NCBI GenBank assembly: GCA_051652785.1
Contig: JBOFUX010000053.1
Location: forward strand, 1-49,092
Origin: JAGNZR01 sp051652785
GTDB taxonomy: Bacteria > Fusobacteriota > Fusobacteriia > Fusobacteriales > Fusobacteriaceae
Length of the DNA stretch: 49,092 nt
Direction: 5' to 3'
Made by a program: the position numbers and the translations under genes. The notes below the pieces were generated by a model that saw only the letters and a program-made list of their open reading frames with translations, did no database searches and was not told where the DNA came from. This document shows positions 1 through 7,948 of the stretch, piece after piece (position 1 is the stretch's first letter; every line of letters starts with the position of its first letter).

Positions 1-176
1 AATTAGAGGCTAGAATAGTGGAATTAGATAAAAATGGTACTTATATAACATTTTGCTCAACCAATAGAAGGTCAGGAAAAGCTAATGAAATTTTAGTAGC
101 TAGTGGATTTGAAAATATTTATTACGATACAGTGGGAATAAAGAAATGCCCTTATGAGAAAGAAGAGATGAAATAG
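1..176 (+). CDS. Rhodanese-like domain protein, 3' part only (5' end outside window)
   Basis: The reading frame is open from the window edge (first full codon at base 3) to TAG at 174-176 and gives about 57 residues. They look like the end of a rhodanese domain: a beta strand, then an FCSTNRRSG loop that fits the C-x4-R active-site loop, then a helix and an ASGFENIYYDTVG strand like the usual 'GF.NV' stretch. Rhodaneses carry sulfur as a persulfide on that cysteine. Substrate and any upstream domains cannot be told from this fragment. A strong terminator follows directly, so it is the last gene of its transcript. Confidence 0.7.
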   Translation, partial: LEARIVELDKNGTYITFCSTNRRSGKANEILVASGFENIYYDTVGIKKCPYEKEEMK

Positions 177-182
177 AATATG

Positions 183-221
183 AAAACACCAAGTTAGTGT
201 AAACTGACTTGGTGTTTTTTT
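183..221 (+). terminator. Rho-independent terminator after the rhodanese gene
   Basis: A 12-bp perfect stem (183-194 with 207-218) is capped by a loop that can pair further and is followed by a run of T. It ends the upstream plus-strand transcript and also insulates the distal end of the CRISPR array. Confidence 0.85.
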
Positions 222-237
222 ATGGGGATATTTAATA

Positions 238-471
238 ATTTTGTTATTATCTTAAACACGAGTATAGTCAAACTTTCGGTCGGTGGATATGTTGCAATTA
301 ATGGTTTTATTTCCGTGTCAAACACGAGTATAGTCAAACAACAGAATATGACATAACACTATAACAATAGTTTTATTCCCGTGTCAAACACGAGTATAGT
401 CAAACTTTTTAAAGTCTCTATAATTCCAAGATAATGTTTTATTCCCGTGTCAAACACGAGTATAGTCAAAC
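238..471 (-). CRISPR. Type VI-C CRISPR array, 4 repeats and 3 spacers
   Basis: Repeats of 36 bp lie at 238-273, 304-339, 370-405 and 436-471, separated by three different 30-bp spacers (274-303, 340-369, 406-435). The two copies nearest cas13c are identical, 304-339 has one change, and 238-273 is degenerate in one half, as is usual for the leader-distal end. This puts the leader next to cas13c and transcription on the minus strand. In that sense the repeat starts GTTTGACTATACTCGTG and folds as CTCGTG-TTTGA-CACGGG, a 6-bp stem with one G-U pair, with the repeat 5' of the spacer as expected for Cas13c-type crRNA. No cas1 or cas2 lies in the window. Spacer targets could not be searched. Confidence 0.95.
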
Positions 472-506
472 CTCAAATTGAGATTTTTTATATATATTAT
501 TAGTTC

Positions 507-535
507 GTTTAACAACCCATATTTGACACAAGAAC
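507..535 (-). ncRNA. Putative leader anti-repeat, complementary to the CRISPR repeat
   Basis: On the plus strand this 29-bp stretch resembles the minus-sense repeat, so its minus-strand RNA is antisense to the repeat. All 29 bases can pair with repeat bases 1-31: 22 Watson-Crick pairs, 7 G-U pairs and two single bulged U in the repeat. The core TTTGACAC is exact. Its own version of the repeat hairpin is broken (CCCATA against CACAAG), so it is not simply another working repeat in reverse. It sits 35 bases upstream of the first repeat, where a transcript from the promoter at 539-568 would begin. A chance or relic inverted repeat remains possible. Function is inferred, not shown. Confidence 0.5.
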
Positions 536-538
536 TAT

Positions 539-568
539 ATTATACCATAAATAAAATATATTATTCAA
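539..568 (-). promoter_or_regulatory. Predicted array (leader) promoter
   Basis: On the minus strand TTGAAT (563-568) and a perfect TATAAT (539-544) are separated by 18 bp. The -35 box overlaps the last codons of cas13c. The expected start near base 531 would put the anti-repeat at the 5' end of the pre-crRNA. Confidence 0.5.
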
Positions 569-3500
569 AAATATTTATTAATTTTTTCTTAATCCTCTCT
601 ATCTCTTTATTCTTATAAATACCTAATAGAAGATTTAATTCTCTTTTTATAGTTGCTATTATTTTATCATTGATTTGCGGACTTTTAAAAATATGACTCA
701 ACTCTCCTATTTTTGAAATTTTTTCTTTAGTGGGAAAGACCTTAAAATTCATAATATCTTTATTATTTGCAAAAATTTTTTTATTAAATTTTATTTCAAG
801 TTTACTTATTGTATCACCTAAGCACAATATATTTTTAAATATTGCATCAGACCCAATATCTTTTAGTGAGCTATGCTTTTGTAAAATTTCTTTTTGATTT
901 TTCTTTTTTTCTTCCCCTTGTGAGGAAGCAATTAAATCTTTTTTCAGATTAAATATAAAATCTTTATTTCTCATTTTAAAATCATTAATATAATCATATT
1001 CTAGAATATTTTTTATTCTTTTTTCACTTTTTTCACACTGAGTATTAACTCCTTCATATAAAGTATCAATTTCATCAAAAAAAGAATCTAAAAATCCAGT
1101 AATATTATTTAATCCAATCCAATTATTTTTATAATTCTCTTCGTCTTTTATTTTCTCTAAGCAGAATAATTTATTAAAATCTAGGTGAGAAATTTTATTT
1201 CTAACGTTAATAATTTTATCCAGTTTTATTTGTCCATTAGAAATATTATCCTCATAATTTTTACTTACCTCTTTATCTTTAGAAAATTTAAAGTATTCAT
1301 ATAGTAATTTAGAAAACTCCTTATTTTTCTTGGTTTTTAAATATTTTTCCTTAATATTTTTTTTATAAACCATTTCTATCAAAAGATTAGTTTCAAAATC
1401 ATTCATAAATTTAAAAATATTTTCATAGTATTTGATAATATTTAAAATAACTGTTTTTCCAAATAAAAATTCTTCACCAAATATTTTTTGTTTTATACCT
1501 AAGTATTTGTAAATATTCTCTAGTTCATTAGCTATTATTTGGTCTTCTGAAATGCTGTATTTTATTATTTCTAATTTTTTTATATTTTTTTCAAATAATC
1601 TTAAATTATGAAAAAAACAATCATTTTGATTATTGTTAGTTAGATTTTTAATGTCATAATAATGCTTTTTTACATTTCCTAAAAAATCTCCTCTAATTTC
1701 AATCGGAATGAATAGATACATTAAAGAATAAAATTTAGATAAATTATTATCTTCACTATTAACGAATAATGTAGAAACATTTGGTGATATTTTTATTTCT
1801 TTTTCTATGTTGCCTAAATTTAATTTGCATTTGTCATCTGTAAATTTATTTAGATAAATCTCTTTTTTATTTAAATAAGACATAATATTTGAGCTATTAG
1901 GATCAAAATCATTTTTAAATTTAGAAATATCAAACTCGTATTCTTCAGCTAAAAAACCAAAAGCTATTTGCATTTTATATTCTAATCTTATTGTAGAATT
2001 TAATTTAGTTAATTTTTCCATTTGTATTTTGAAATTTAAAATTTCTTTGTTTAAAGACTCTATACGTTTTTTATTTCTATCATCATTTTTTTTAGTTATT
2101 TCTTTTTCAACTTCTGCTACTTTATTCTTATGCTTATTATACTGTATTTTATATTTCTCACTATAATGAATATCTTCTAAATATGCTTCACTAAAATCAA
2201 TTATAGCTTTTTCTTTTTGAGATAATTCATTAATATATTTTTTTATTAATTCTTTTAATTTATTTTTACTTTTCAAGTTTTTTTCTTCAATTATTTCTTT
2301 TTCTAATTTCAATTTTCTATTTTTTAAGTATTCAATTCTTTTTTCCATATGTTCGTTGATTAACACTTTAAATTCTTTGTCTTCTTCCCCATTTACAGAA
2401 AAAAAAGAATTTATGAATTTATTAAAACCATTACTTTTTTCACAAAGAGTATTGTATAAATTATACACTTTCACTGCTTGTTTTATTTTTCCTAGTATAG
2501 TTATTTCTGAAAACTTATCTAAATAGTTTGTTTTATTTTCATTTTTTAAATTTTTAACAGTGGACAGTAGCTTGAAAATATTAAGGCTTAGTTGTTCACA
2601 AATATCTTTTTGAATTTCACCTTTTCCAGAAAATAACTCTTGAAAATATTGATAGTTGTAGTGTACTAATTTATGTCTGAAATCAGCAAAATAAATTACT
2701 ATTTTTTTTAAATCTTCCTTTAATTCCTCTACAGAAAGCTGTGGTATTTCCTCTATAAATTCAGGTATATCACCCTTTTTATTTTCTTCCATCATTCTTT
2801 TTCTTTTATCGTTGTTATTTTTAATTTGATTGTTAAGATATTCAAAAGCTTTTATCATTATTTTTTGAATTTCCTCAGCCAGTATATTCAAAACTAGTTC
2901 ACAGTTACCATTATCAGAAGTGTTGTTCTTAAATATTTTACCTATCTCTTCAATTCCAAAGTTGTCTTCACCTATAATGTTTTGTATTTCGTCATTTTTT
3001 ATGAAAAAATTATTAATAAAACTAAAATACATTAACATACTAGAACGATAATTTAAGAACCTTTTTATACTATAAATCATTTGTGAGTCTATCATTTTAT
3101 AAGAAATAGTATTTTTATTATCAATGTTTATATTTATTCCATTTAGTGAGTTATTTGCTATTATAGAGTAGTATTCTTGTGTCTGCCCTGAAAGCAATTT
3201 TCTTTCTGTAATTGTTTCATTTCTTCTCCGGTCTTTTTTTTCTTCACCTTTCCAATTTAAATTTTCCAAAATTTCTAATTTAATCTTAACCGTTTTATCA
3301 TCTAAAGACCCTTTATTTTTTAGCCTATTACTGTTAATATCACGATGATAACGTTTAGAGCTTTTTTTATCAAAATATTCACCACTAATTAAGTACTTCC
3401 TAATAATATTTTTTTCTCTTTCTAAAGAAGCTTCAATATTTCCCTCTTCTGTTATTTTAATATTAAGTTTATCTTCTCCTATTGACACAACGTCTATAAA

Positions 3501-3665
3501 CTTAATTTTATTTTTTGTTGAACAGTATTCAGCTTCTTTTATTTCAAAAACATCTAAAAAAGATTTTTTTTCATGCAAAATTTTAATTTCTTTTATTTTT
3601 TCACTATCAAAATTAGATATTATTATCCTTGCTATTGATGATTTGTTTTTTATTTTTTTATTCAT
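561..3665 (-). CDS. cas13c: Cas13c-like type VI-C CRISPR RNA-guided RNase
   Basis: A single large effector of 1034 residues, lysine- and asparagine-rich, directly upstream of a CRISPR array on the same strand. Two HEPN RNase motifs of the R-x4-H type are visible: RHKLVH (R330, H335) after YFAD, and RNKISH (R822, H827) in the C-terminal third. Two such motifs in one protein define Cas13. The spacing (first motif about one third in, second about 210 residues from the end), the 36-bp repeat and the fusobacterial context favour Cas13c over a, b or d. Cas13c proteins I know of are around 1100 residues, so this one is somewhat short. A charged coiled-coil-like stretch spans about residues 430-560. 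Start: ATG at 3665 with GGGAG 9-10 bases upstream. It should process and use the crRNAs to cut target RNA and then collateral RNA. Confidence 0.85.
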   Translation of the reverse strand: MNKKIKNKSSIARIIISNFDSEKIKEIKILHEKKSFLDVFEIKEAEYCSTKNKIKFIDVVSIGEDKLNIKITEEGNIEASLEREKNIIRKYLISGEYFDKKSSKRYHRDINSNRLKNKGSLDDKTVKIKLEILENLNWKGEEKKDRRRNETITERKLLSGQTQEYYSIIANNSLNGININIDNKNTISYKMIDSQMIYSIKRFLNYRSSMLMYFSFINNFFIKNDEIQNIIGEDNFGIEEIGKIFKNNTSDNGNCELVLNILAEEIQKIMIKAFEYLNNQIKNNNDKRKRMMEENKKGDIPEFIEEIPQLSVEELKEDLKKIVIYFADFRHKLVHYNYQYFQELFSGKGEIQKDICEQLSLNIFKLLSTVKNLKNENKTNYLDKFSEITILGKIKQAVKVYNLYNTLCEKSNGFNKFINSFFSVNGEEDKEFKVLINEHMEKRIEYLKNRKLKLEKEIIEEKNLKSKNKLKELIKKYINELSQKEKAIIDFSEAYLEDIHYSEKYKIQYNKHKNKVAEVEKEITKKNDDRNKKRIESLNKEILNFKIQMEKLTKLNSTIRLEYKMQIAFGFLAEEYEFDISKFKNDFDPNSSNIMSYLNKKEIYLNKFTDDKCKLNLGNIEKEIKISPNVSTLFVNSEDNNLSKFYSLMYLFIPIEIRGDFLGNVKKHYYDIKNLTNNNQNDCFFHNLRLFEKNIKKLEIIKYSISEDQIIANELENIYKYLGIKQKIFGEEFLFGKTVILNIIKYYENIFKFMNDFETNLLIEMVYKKNIKEKYLKTKKNKEFSKLLYEYFKFSKDKEVSKNYEDNISNGQIKLDKIINVRNKISHLDFNKLFCLEKIKDEENYKNNWIGLNNITGFLDSFFDEIDTLYEGVNTQCEKSEKRIKNILEYDYINDFKMRNKDFIFNLKKDLIASSQGEEKKKNQKEILQKHSSLKDIGSDAIFKNILCLGDTISKLEIKFNKKIFANNKDIMNFKVFPTKEKISKIGELSHIFKSPQINDKIIATIKRELNLLLGIYKNKEIERIKKKLINIFE

Positions 3666-3715
3666 GAGTGATTTCTCCCTAAGTTTGTTTATAAATTAAA
3701 TATATTAGTATATGA

Positions 3716-3750
3716 CACAAGGAGCTATGACTAAAGCTAATCTCCTTATG
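3716..3750 (-). promoter_or_regulatory. Inverted repeat upstream of cas13c
   Basis: Arms 3716-3724 and 3742-3750 pair over 9 bp in minus-strand RNA, counting one G-U (CATAAGGAG with CTCCTTGTG). No T-run follows, so it is not a plain terminator. A possible -10 box, TATACT, lies at 3707-3712 with a poor -35 (TTTAGT) 17 bp upstream inside the inverted repeat, so this could be an operator over the cas13c promoter. Weak evidence. Confidence 0.3.
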
Positions 3751-3763
3751 TTTTTGATAGAAT

Positions 3764-3818
3764 TTATAACTTATATTCAATTTTTTAAGCTATGACAGAT
3801 ATGTTTGACAACTTAACA
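3764..3818 (+). repeat. Left copy of direct repeat flanking the BREX island
   Basis: Bases 3798-3818 are identical over 21 bp to 17263-17283, in the same orientation; 18 of these bases read ATGTTTGACAACTTAACA. Similarity of lower quality continues to the left for about 35 bp (a shared T6-AA block and an AT-rich tail). It lies between the brxB stop and the cas13c promoter region. Confidence 0.65.
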
Positions 3819-3864
3819 AATTATATAACCACCATGTTTTGTTTTATAATCTCTTGCTCTTCTG

Positions 3865-4437
3865 TTAAATTTTAAAAGCTCTATAGTAATTTGCCTTTAA
3901 TTTTTCTTTTTCAAATAGAACTAACTCCATTTTTGTATATTCTCCAGGTAAAAATGCAATTAGTTTCTGAGTATCTAAAACAGTTTGTAAATTACTTAAT
4001 AAAGTATCAAAAGTACAAATAGGAAAGCTTTTTCCTACTCCAGTTAGCAATACTATTTCACTGCCTTCTGCTTTTTTAGTTATATATTTAATAGCAACTG
4101 ATGTGCTAAAAGAGTGTTTTAGATTTTTAAAAAGAGTTTCACTTCCGCTTCTTTCTTCACTTTCAATTACTTTTTCCAATATTTTATCATTTTTTAAACT
4201 TTCAATCATAAGTTCATAAAGATCTATCTCTACAACTTTTATATCAGAATCACTATCATATCTTTTTAGAATTTCTTTTTTTATATAACTTCTAACTTTA
4301 TGTTCGTTACTTGGTTCATAGTCAAAAATATAAAAAGGAACTTCATTTCCTAATCCACGATTTTTAAGAAAATTTTCATCACAGAGTTTATCTTTTAATT
4401 CTTTAAGTCTTGTTATTATCTCTCTATTTTTTTTCAT
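3865..4437 (-). CDS. brxB: BREX protein BrxB (DUF1788)
   Basis: 190 residues. The signature of DUF1788 is near the end: LLTGVGKSFPICTFDTLLSNLQ followed by a strand-turn with FLPGEYT and a hydrophobic LVLF. BrxB is a core BREX component of unknown biochemistry that is needed for methylation and phage exclusion in the E. coli model. The start ATG at 4437 has AAGGAG 10 bases upstream. It is the last gene of the BREX island here and lies 15 bp after brxA. In the usual type 1 order brxA and brxB come first; here they come last. Confidence 0.85.
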   Translation of the reverse strand: MKKNREIITRLKELKDKLCDENFLKNRGLGNEVPFYIFDYEPSNEHKVRSYIKKEILKRYDSDSDIKVVEIDLYELMIESLKNDKILEKVIESEERSGSETLFKNLKHSFSTSVAIKYITKKAEGSEIVLLTGVGKSFPICTFDTLLSNLQTVLDTQKLIAFLPGEYTKMELVLFEKEKLKANYYRAFKI

Positions 4438-4452
4438 ATTTTTATTTGCTCC

Positions 4453-5040
4453 TTAATAAAGCATTGCTTTTAAAAATTTTTTTTCTCCATATTGCTCTAA
4501 GATATTAAGAATATAGTTTGGGATAATTGGTTTAATTATTCTATAATGCTCTTCCTCTTTTCTTAGAAAGTTTCCTTCTATTAAAAAATTTTTTATTTTA
4601 CATAATATTTTTTTCTTACTTGCTTCACTCCAAAAGTTTATAGTATCATCTTCTTCACTTTTCTGTATCATAAATTCTTTAAAATCAGTTTCAAAAAGAT
4701 AATAATCTGCTGCTCTATATTTATTACTAATAACTTCATTCATAAACTCAAAAATTATTCTTTCACAATAACAAATAGCATATAGATTAAGAAATCGCCC
4801 TATATCCGAATCTTCCACTGACATAAGTTCAACAAATCCCTTTGATAATCCATTTATTCTTTTAGAAATTGAGAGAAACTTTTTATTAAAGTTATTTTCT
4901 GTTTCTGTATCTAAAAGATTTTCATTTAATAAAAATTCTTTTAAATTTTCTTTTCTACTCCAATCTTTTACTAATGCTCTTGCTACATTTCTAATTTCAG
5001 TGAGATAAAAATTTTCACTAGTTATAGCTCTATATTTCAT
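4453..5040 (-). CDS. brxA: BREX protein BrxA (DUF1819)
   Basis: 195 residues, length normal for DUF1819. It begins YRAITSENFYLTEIRNVARALV, the usual start of this family, and ends with a conserved short ILNILEQYG helix. BrxA proteins are small, mainly helical DNA-binding components of BREX. A GGGGG ribosome binding site precedes the ATG at 5040. It lies 14 bp downstream of the brxL remnant and just upstream of brxB, so the two are probably cotranscribed with what is left of brxL and pglZ. Confidence 0.85.
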   Translation of the reverse strand: MKYRAITSENFYLTEIRNVARALVKDWSRKENLKEFLLNENLLDTETENNFNKKFLSISKRINGLSKGFVELMSVEDSDIGRFLNLYAICYCERIIFEFMNEVISNKYRAADYYLFETDFKEFMIQKSEEDDTINFWSEASKKKILCKIKNFLIEGNFLRKEEEHYRIIKPIIPNYILNILEQYGEKKFLKAMLY

Positions 5041-5054
5041 AATTTCCCCCTTTT

Positions 5055-5386
5055 CTAATTAAATCCTAAAGCTTTTTGAACTGCATCTACAGGATTTATA
5101 TAAAATATTGGTTGGAACTCTGATAGCAGTGTTGGTGGTAATGTTGCTAAATCAGGAATATTTGACACTGGTATCAAGATTTTCTTAGCTCCAACATCTT
5201 TGCATACTTGAAGAATATTAGCTAACTCTTCAGCTTTTAATACCTCGCCTGACATTGTCATCTCTCCTATTACAGTTAACTGTGCAAGAGTTTGATATCA
5301 TTACTCAATCCCATATTTTGTAAATCATTAAGTGTTAAGAAATAATCTTTTTCAGTAACTGAGATAGCTCCACTTAAAATTCTCAT
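5055..5386 (-). pseudogene. brxL: Remnant of brxL (Lon-like BREX ATPase/protease), truncated and frameshifted
   Basis: Only about the last 110 codons of a normally ~680-residue protein remain, in two frames. From ATG 5386, whose A follows the pglZ TAA directly, the frame reads RILSGAISVTEKDYFLTL and stops at a TAA near 5277. The rest continues in another frame from about 5292: TLAQLTVIGEMTMSGEV, then ILQVCKDVGAKKILIP and, at the end, FYINPVDAVQKALGF. Both pieces match the C-terminal Lon-like region of BrxL. The AAA+ ATPase domain and the N-terminal DNA-binding part are gone, and a few codons are missing at the frame change. A short 68-codon ORF (5055-5261) with an ATG exists but is not expected to work. 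Confidence 0.8.
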
Positions 5387-7930
5387 TTAAAATCCAAAAT
5401 CATTACTTATGCTTATATCTATTTTGTATTCTATCTCTTCTATAATATCATTATTTTCTGAATCCATTATTCTTAAATGACAATTCTCATTTTTGTTATA
5501 GTTAGATTTTTTTAAAGTTAAATATTCTGAATACTCATCATTTTCTACTTCTGATTTAAATTGAATATTTTTCTCATCACTTATTAAAATATCATGCTTA
5601 TATATTCCAAGTTTTATATTTCTAGGTAAAATAGATTTGTTTAGATCTATTGCATCTAGTTGGAAAAAATTAAACTTTGTGGTGTTGTTAGTAATTTTTC
5701 TAGAAAGATTACTAAATTTAATATCAACTTTTTTCTTTTGAATAATATTTCCACCTGAAATCTTATATTTTAAAAGTGGAATAACTACTTCTTGCAGGGA
5801 TAAGCCGCCGTGAACATAGTTTGCTCCACCACCTGCTACTTTAAATCTATAATTACCATTAGGGAATACTCCGTACATACCTTTTAAAGTGGAGTCTAAA
5901 TCTATAGTTACAGTTCCTTGGGGTTCTATTTTTTTATCTGAAATTAAAAACCTTCTATTTCTTTCTAATGTTTCAGTGTCTAGTGAAATTTTATCATACT
6001 CTTCAAGTTCCTCTCTCTCATAGAGGAAACCATGATCGGCGGTAATATAAATATTCTTAGCACTAATATTATTAGATAGATATTTTATTACACTTAAAAG
6101 CTCGTCTATAGCTTTTTCACAAGCATTAAATACACCTCTTTCTGTTGATTTTTTATCTCCAGTAGCATCTATACAATCATGATAAACATAGATTATCTCT
6201 TGTCCTTTTACTAATTCTCTTAGTTTTTCTCTATTTAAAATATCTTTATACTGCACTGCTACAGAGTTTTCACGAGCTGATTTTAAAATCTTATTTCTAT
6301 TTTCTGTTCCTGAACTGTTAATATTTTCAACAAAAATATCTCCATTAGAATAATTTAACTGGTTGTTATGTGGAAGGAGTGATGCCATTCCTAATTTTGT
6401 ATATGAAGGTAATACTCCTATCATGGCTTCTAAGCTTACAGATGATGATTTTAACTGTTTCATAATTCTTTCACGAAGTTCCACTGCAACTTCATAACGA
6501 AATGCATCAGAGATAATTACAACGATTCTATCTTTCATGTTTACAATTTCATCTTTATAGAAATCTTTTTGATAATTTAATCCAAAACTATTCCACTGAT
6601 TATCATTTTCTTTTAATTTTTCTATCCAAACTTCATTTAGAGATTTTAGATAGTTTTTAGTATAGAACTTCTCTATTTTTTCACGTAAAGGTTCTAAATT
6701 TAAATTTGTATCTACAACTGCTTTGTCATAAGCTAAATAAAATTTTCTATATGTATAGTCTATCTTAGAATAATTTTTACAATATTCTTCAAATAGAGAT
6801 TTTGTGTCACGGGATTTAATTAAAAATTCTTTCTCTATTTTTAGCATTTCACAAGCTTGGAAAAGTATATTGTAAATACCTATATACTCAGATTTCCAAG
6901 TAGTTAGATCCTCTCTTGTGTTAATCCATTCTTTGTAGTTATCATATTCAGTAATTCCGCTATTTAAAAGTTCTAATATTTTATCTATTACAATATCATC
7001 TATAGCTTTAAATGTAGTAGCAGTTATTAATCTCTCAGTTGGAATTTTTACTAGATATTTTTTTAATTCTAATTCTCTCTCGACCATAAGAGCTAGTTCT
7101 CTGTATTTTTTATTACTTCTATTATCATTAATCCAAGAATCAACAAAAAGATATGCATTATTGTTTCCTACATAATAATTTTTAAGTTGAGCTGGAACAT
7201 TGTTTTCTCTTATAGAATAATAGAAATGTTTTATCACTAAAGAATAGAAGAATTTTTTAATATCTTCATAGTTAAAAGCATATTCTTTTTCTAATTCTTC
7301 ATCTAAAAGAGACAGATTTAACCACTTTTCAATTTCTACTATTTTACTGTTTTCTTCTATTCCTTCCATTAGAATAGTTTTTAAAATATTTGTAATTGAG
7401 CTATCAGTACTTTTTACAACAGCACCTAGCATTGCGAGTTTTATTGCAGGAAGTGATTTATCTCCTAAAATAAAAGATTCAAATTTAATTCTTCTTTCTT
7501 TATTATTAAAGAAAGCTATATTTTCTCTAATATGATTTCTAATCTCACTATTAGTAGCTTCTAATTTATATTCATCAATTATCATCATACTTTGATTTGC
7601 ATGAAACTCTTCAGAGCAAAGTTCAAGATCTAAAATATAATTCTCAGCATCATTAGGTCTTTGATGTTCAGAATAGATTAGAAAATTATTTTCCTTATCA
7701 AGAACTTCTATTGTGTATTTTATTTTAAAATAATTATTAAAAAACTCTTTACCTCTTTTTTCACCTTTAGTTATTTTTAGAATCTTAGCATTAGAAAGAT
7801 GGAGCTCATCAATAATATCTTTAAAAGCTCCCACTTCATCATACCAAAATATTATATGTCTTCCTTGTTCATAGCTTGTTTCAAGGTTAAATTTACTATT
7901 TAGGGATTCTCTTATTTTATCTAACTCCAT
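5387..7930 (-). CDS. pglZ: BREX protein PglZ (alkaline-phosphatase-superfamily)
   Basis: 847 residues, normal length for type A PglZ. The phosphatase-fold core shows IVVIISDAFRYEV (D475), a YHDCIDATGD stretch around 582-592 and YITADHGFLYE (D632, H633), the metal-ligand motifs of the superfamily. PglZ is a core BREX protein that works with PglX in host DNA methylation and phage exclusion; it acts as a metal-dependent nuclease or phosphodiesterase in studied examples. Start ATG 7930 has AAGGAG 6 bases upstream. It follows fic by 18 bp and is likely cotranscribed with it, because a terminator and a promoter-like region separate both from pglX. Confidence 0.92.
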   Translation of the reverse strand: MELDKIRESLNSKFNLETSYEQGRHIIFWYDEVGAFKDIIDELHLSNAKILKITKGEKRGKEFFNNYFKIKYTIEVLDKENNFLIYSEHQRPNDAENYILDLELCSEEFHANQSMMIIDEYKLEATNSEIRNHIRENIAFFNNKERRIKFESFILGDKSLPAIKLAMLGAVVKSTDSSITNILKTILMEGIEENSKIVEIEKWLNLSLLDEELEKEYAFNYEDIKKFFYSLVIKHFYYSIRENNVPAQLKNYYVGNNNAYLFVDSWINDNRSNKKYRELALMVERELELKKYLVKIPTERLITATTFKAIDDIVIDKILELLNSGITEYDNYKEWINTREDLTTWKSEYIGIYNILFQACEMLKIEKEFLIKSRDTKSLFEEYCKNYSKIDYTYRKFYLAYDKAVVDTNLNLEPLREKIEKFYTKNYLKSLNEVWIEKLKENDNQWNSFGLNYQKDFYKDEIVNMKDRIVVIISDAFRYEVAVELRERIMKQLKSSSVSLEAMIGVLPSYTKLGMASLLPHNNQLNYSNGDIFVENINSSGTENRNKILKSARENSVAVQYKDILNREKLRELVKGQEIIYVYHDCIDATGDKKSTERGVFNACEKAIDELLSVIKYLSNNISAKNIYITADHGFLYEREELEEYDKISLDTETLERNRRFLISDKKIEPQGTVTIDLDSTLKGMYGVFPNGNYRFKVAGGGANYVHGGLSLQEVVIPLLKYKISGGNIIQKKKVDIKFSNLSRKITNNTTKFNFFQLDAIDLNKSILPRNIKLGIYKHDILISDEKNIQFKSEVENDEYSEYLTLKKSNYNKNENCHLRIMDSENNDIIEEIEYKIDISISNDFGF

Positions 7931-7948
7931 GTTTACTCCTTAATTTTT

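Noticed and set aside
507..568. Plus-strand crRNA-like RNA using 507-535 as a repeat to target the cas13c mRNA end
   Set aside because: The hairpin of the repeat is not preserved in this orientation (CCCATA cannot pair with CACAAG).
3707..3726. Second anti-repeat to the CRISPR repeat upstream of cas13c (TGACACAAGG region)
   Set aside because: Several aligned bases cannot pair, and the core TGACAC lies upstream of the likely -10 box, so it would not be in the cas13c mRNA.
3798..3818. BREX-flanking repeat as a degenerate CRISPR repeat
   Set aside because: Only the 9-mer TGTTTGACA is shared with the repeat; the rest does not align.
5055..5261. Independent 68-residue small gene
   Set aside because: Its sequence is the C-terminus of BrxL, and the same frame continues upstream of its ATG; it is part of a broken gene.
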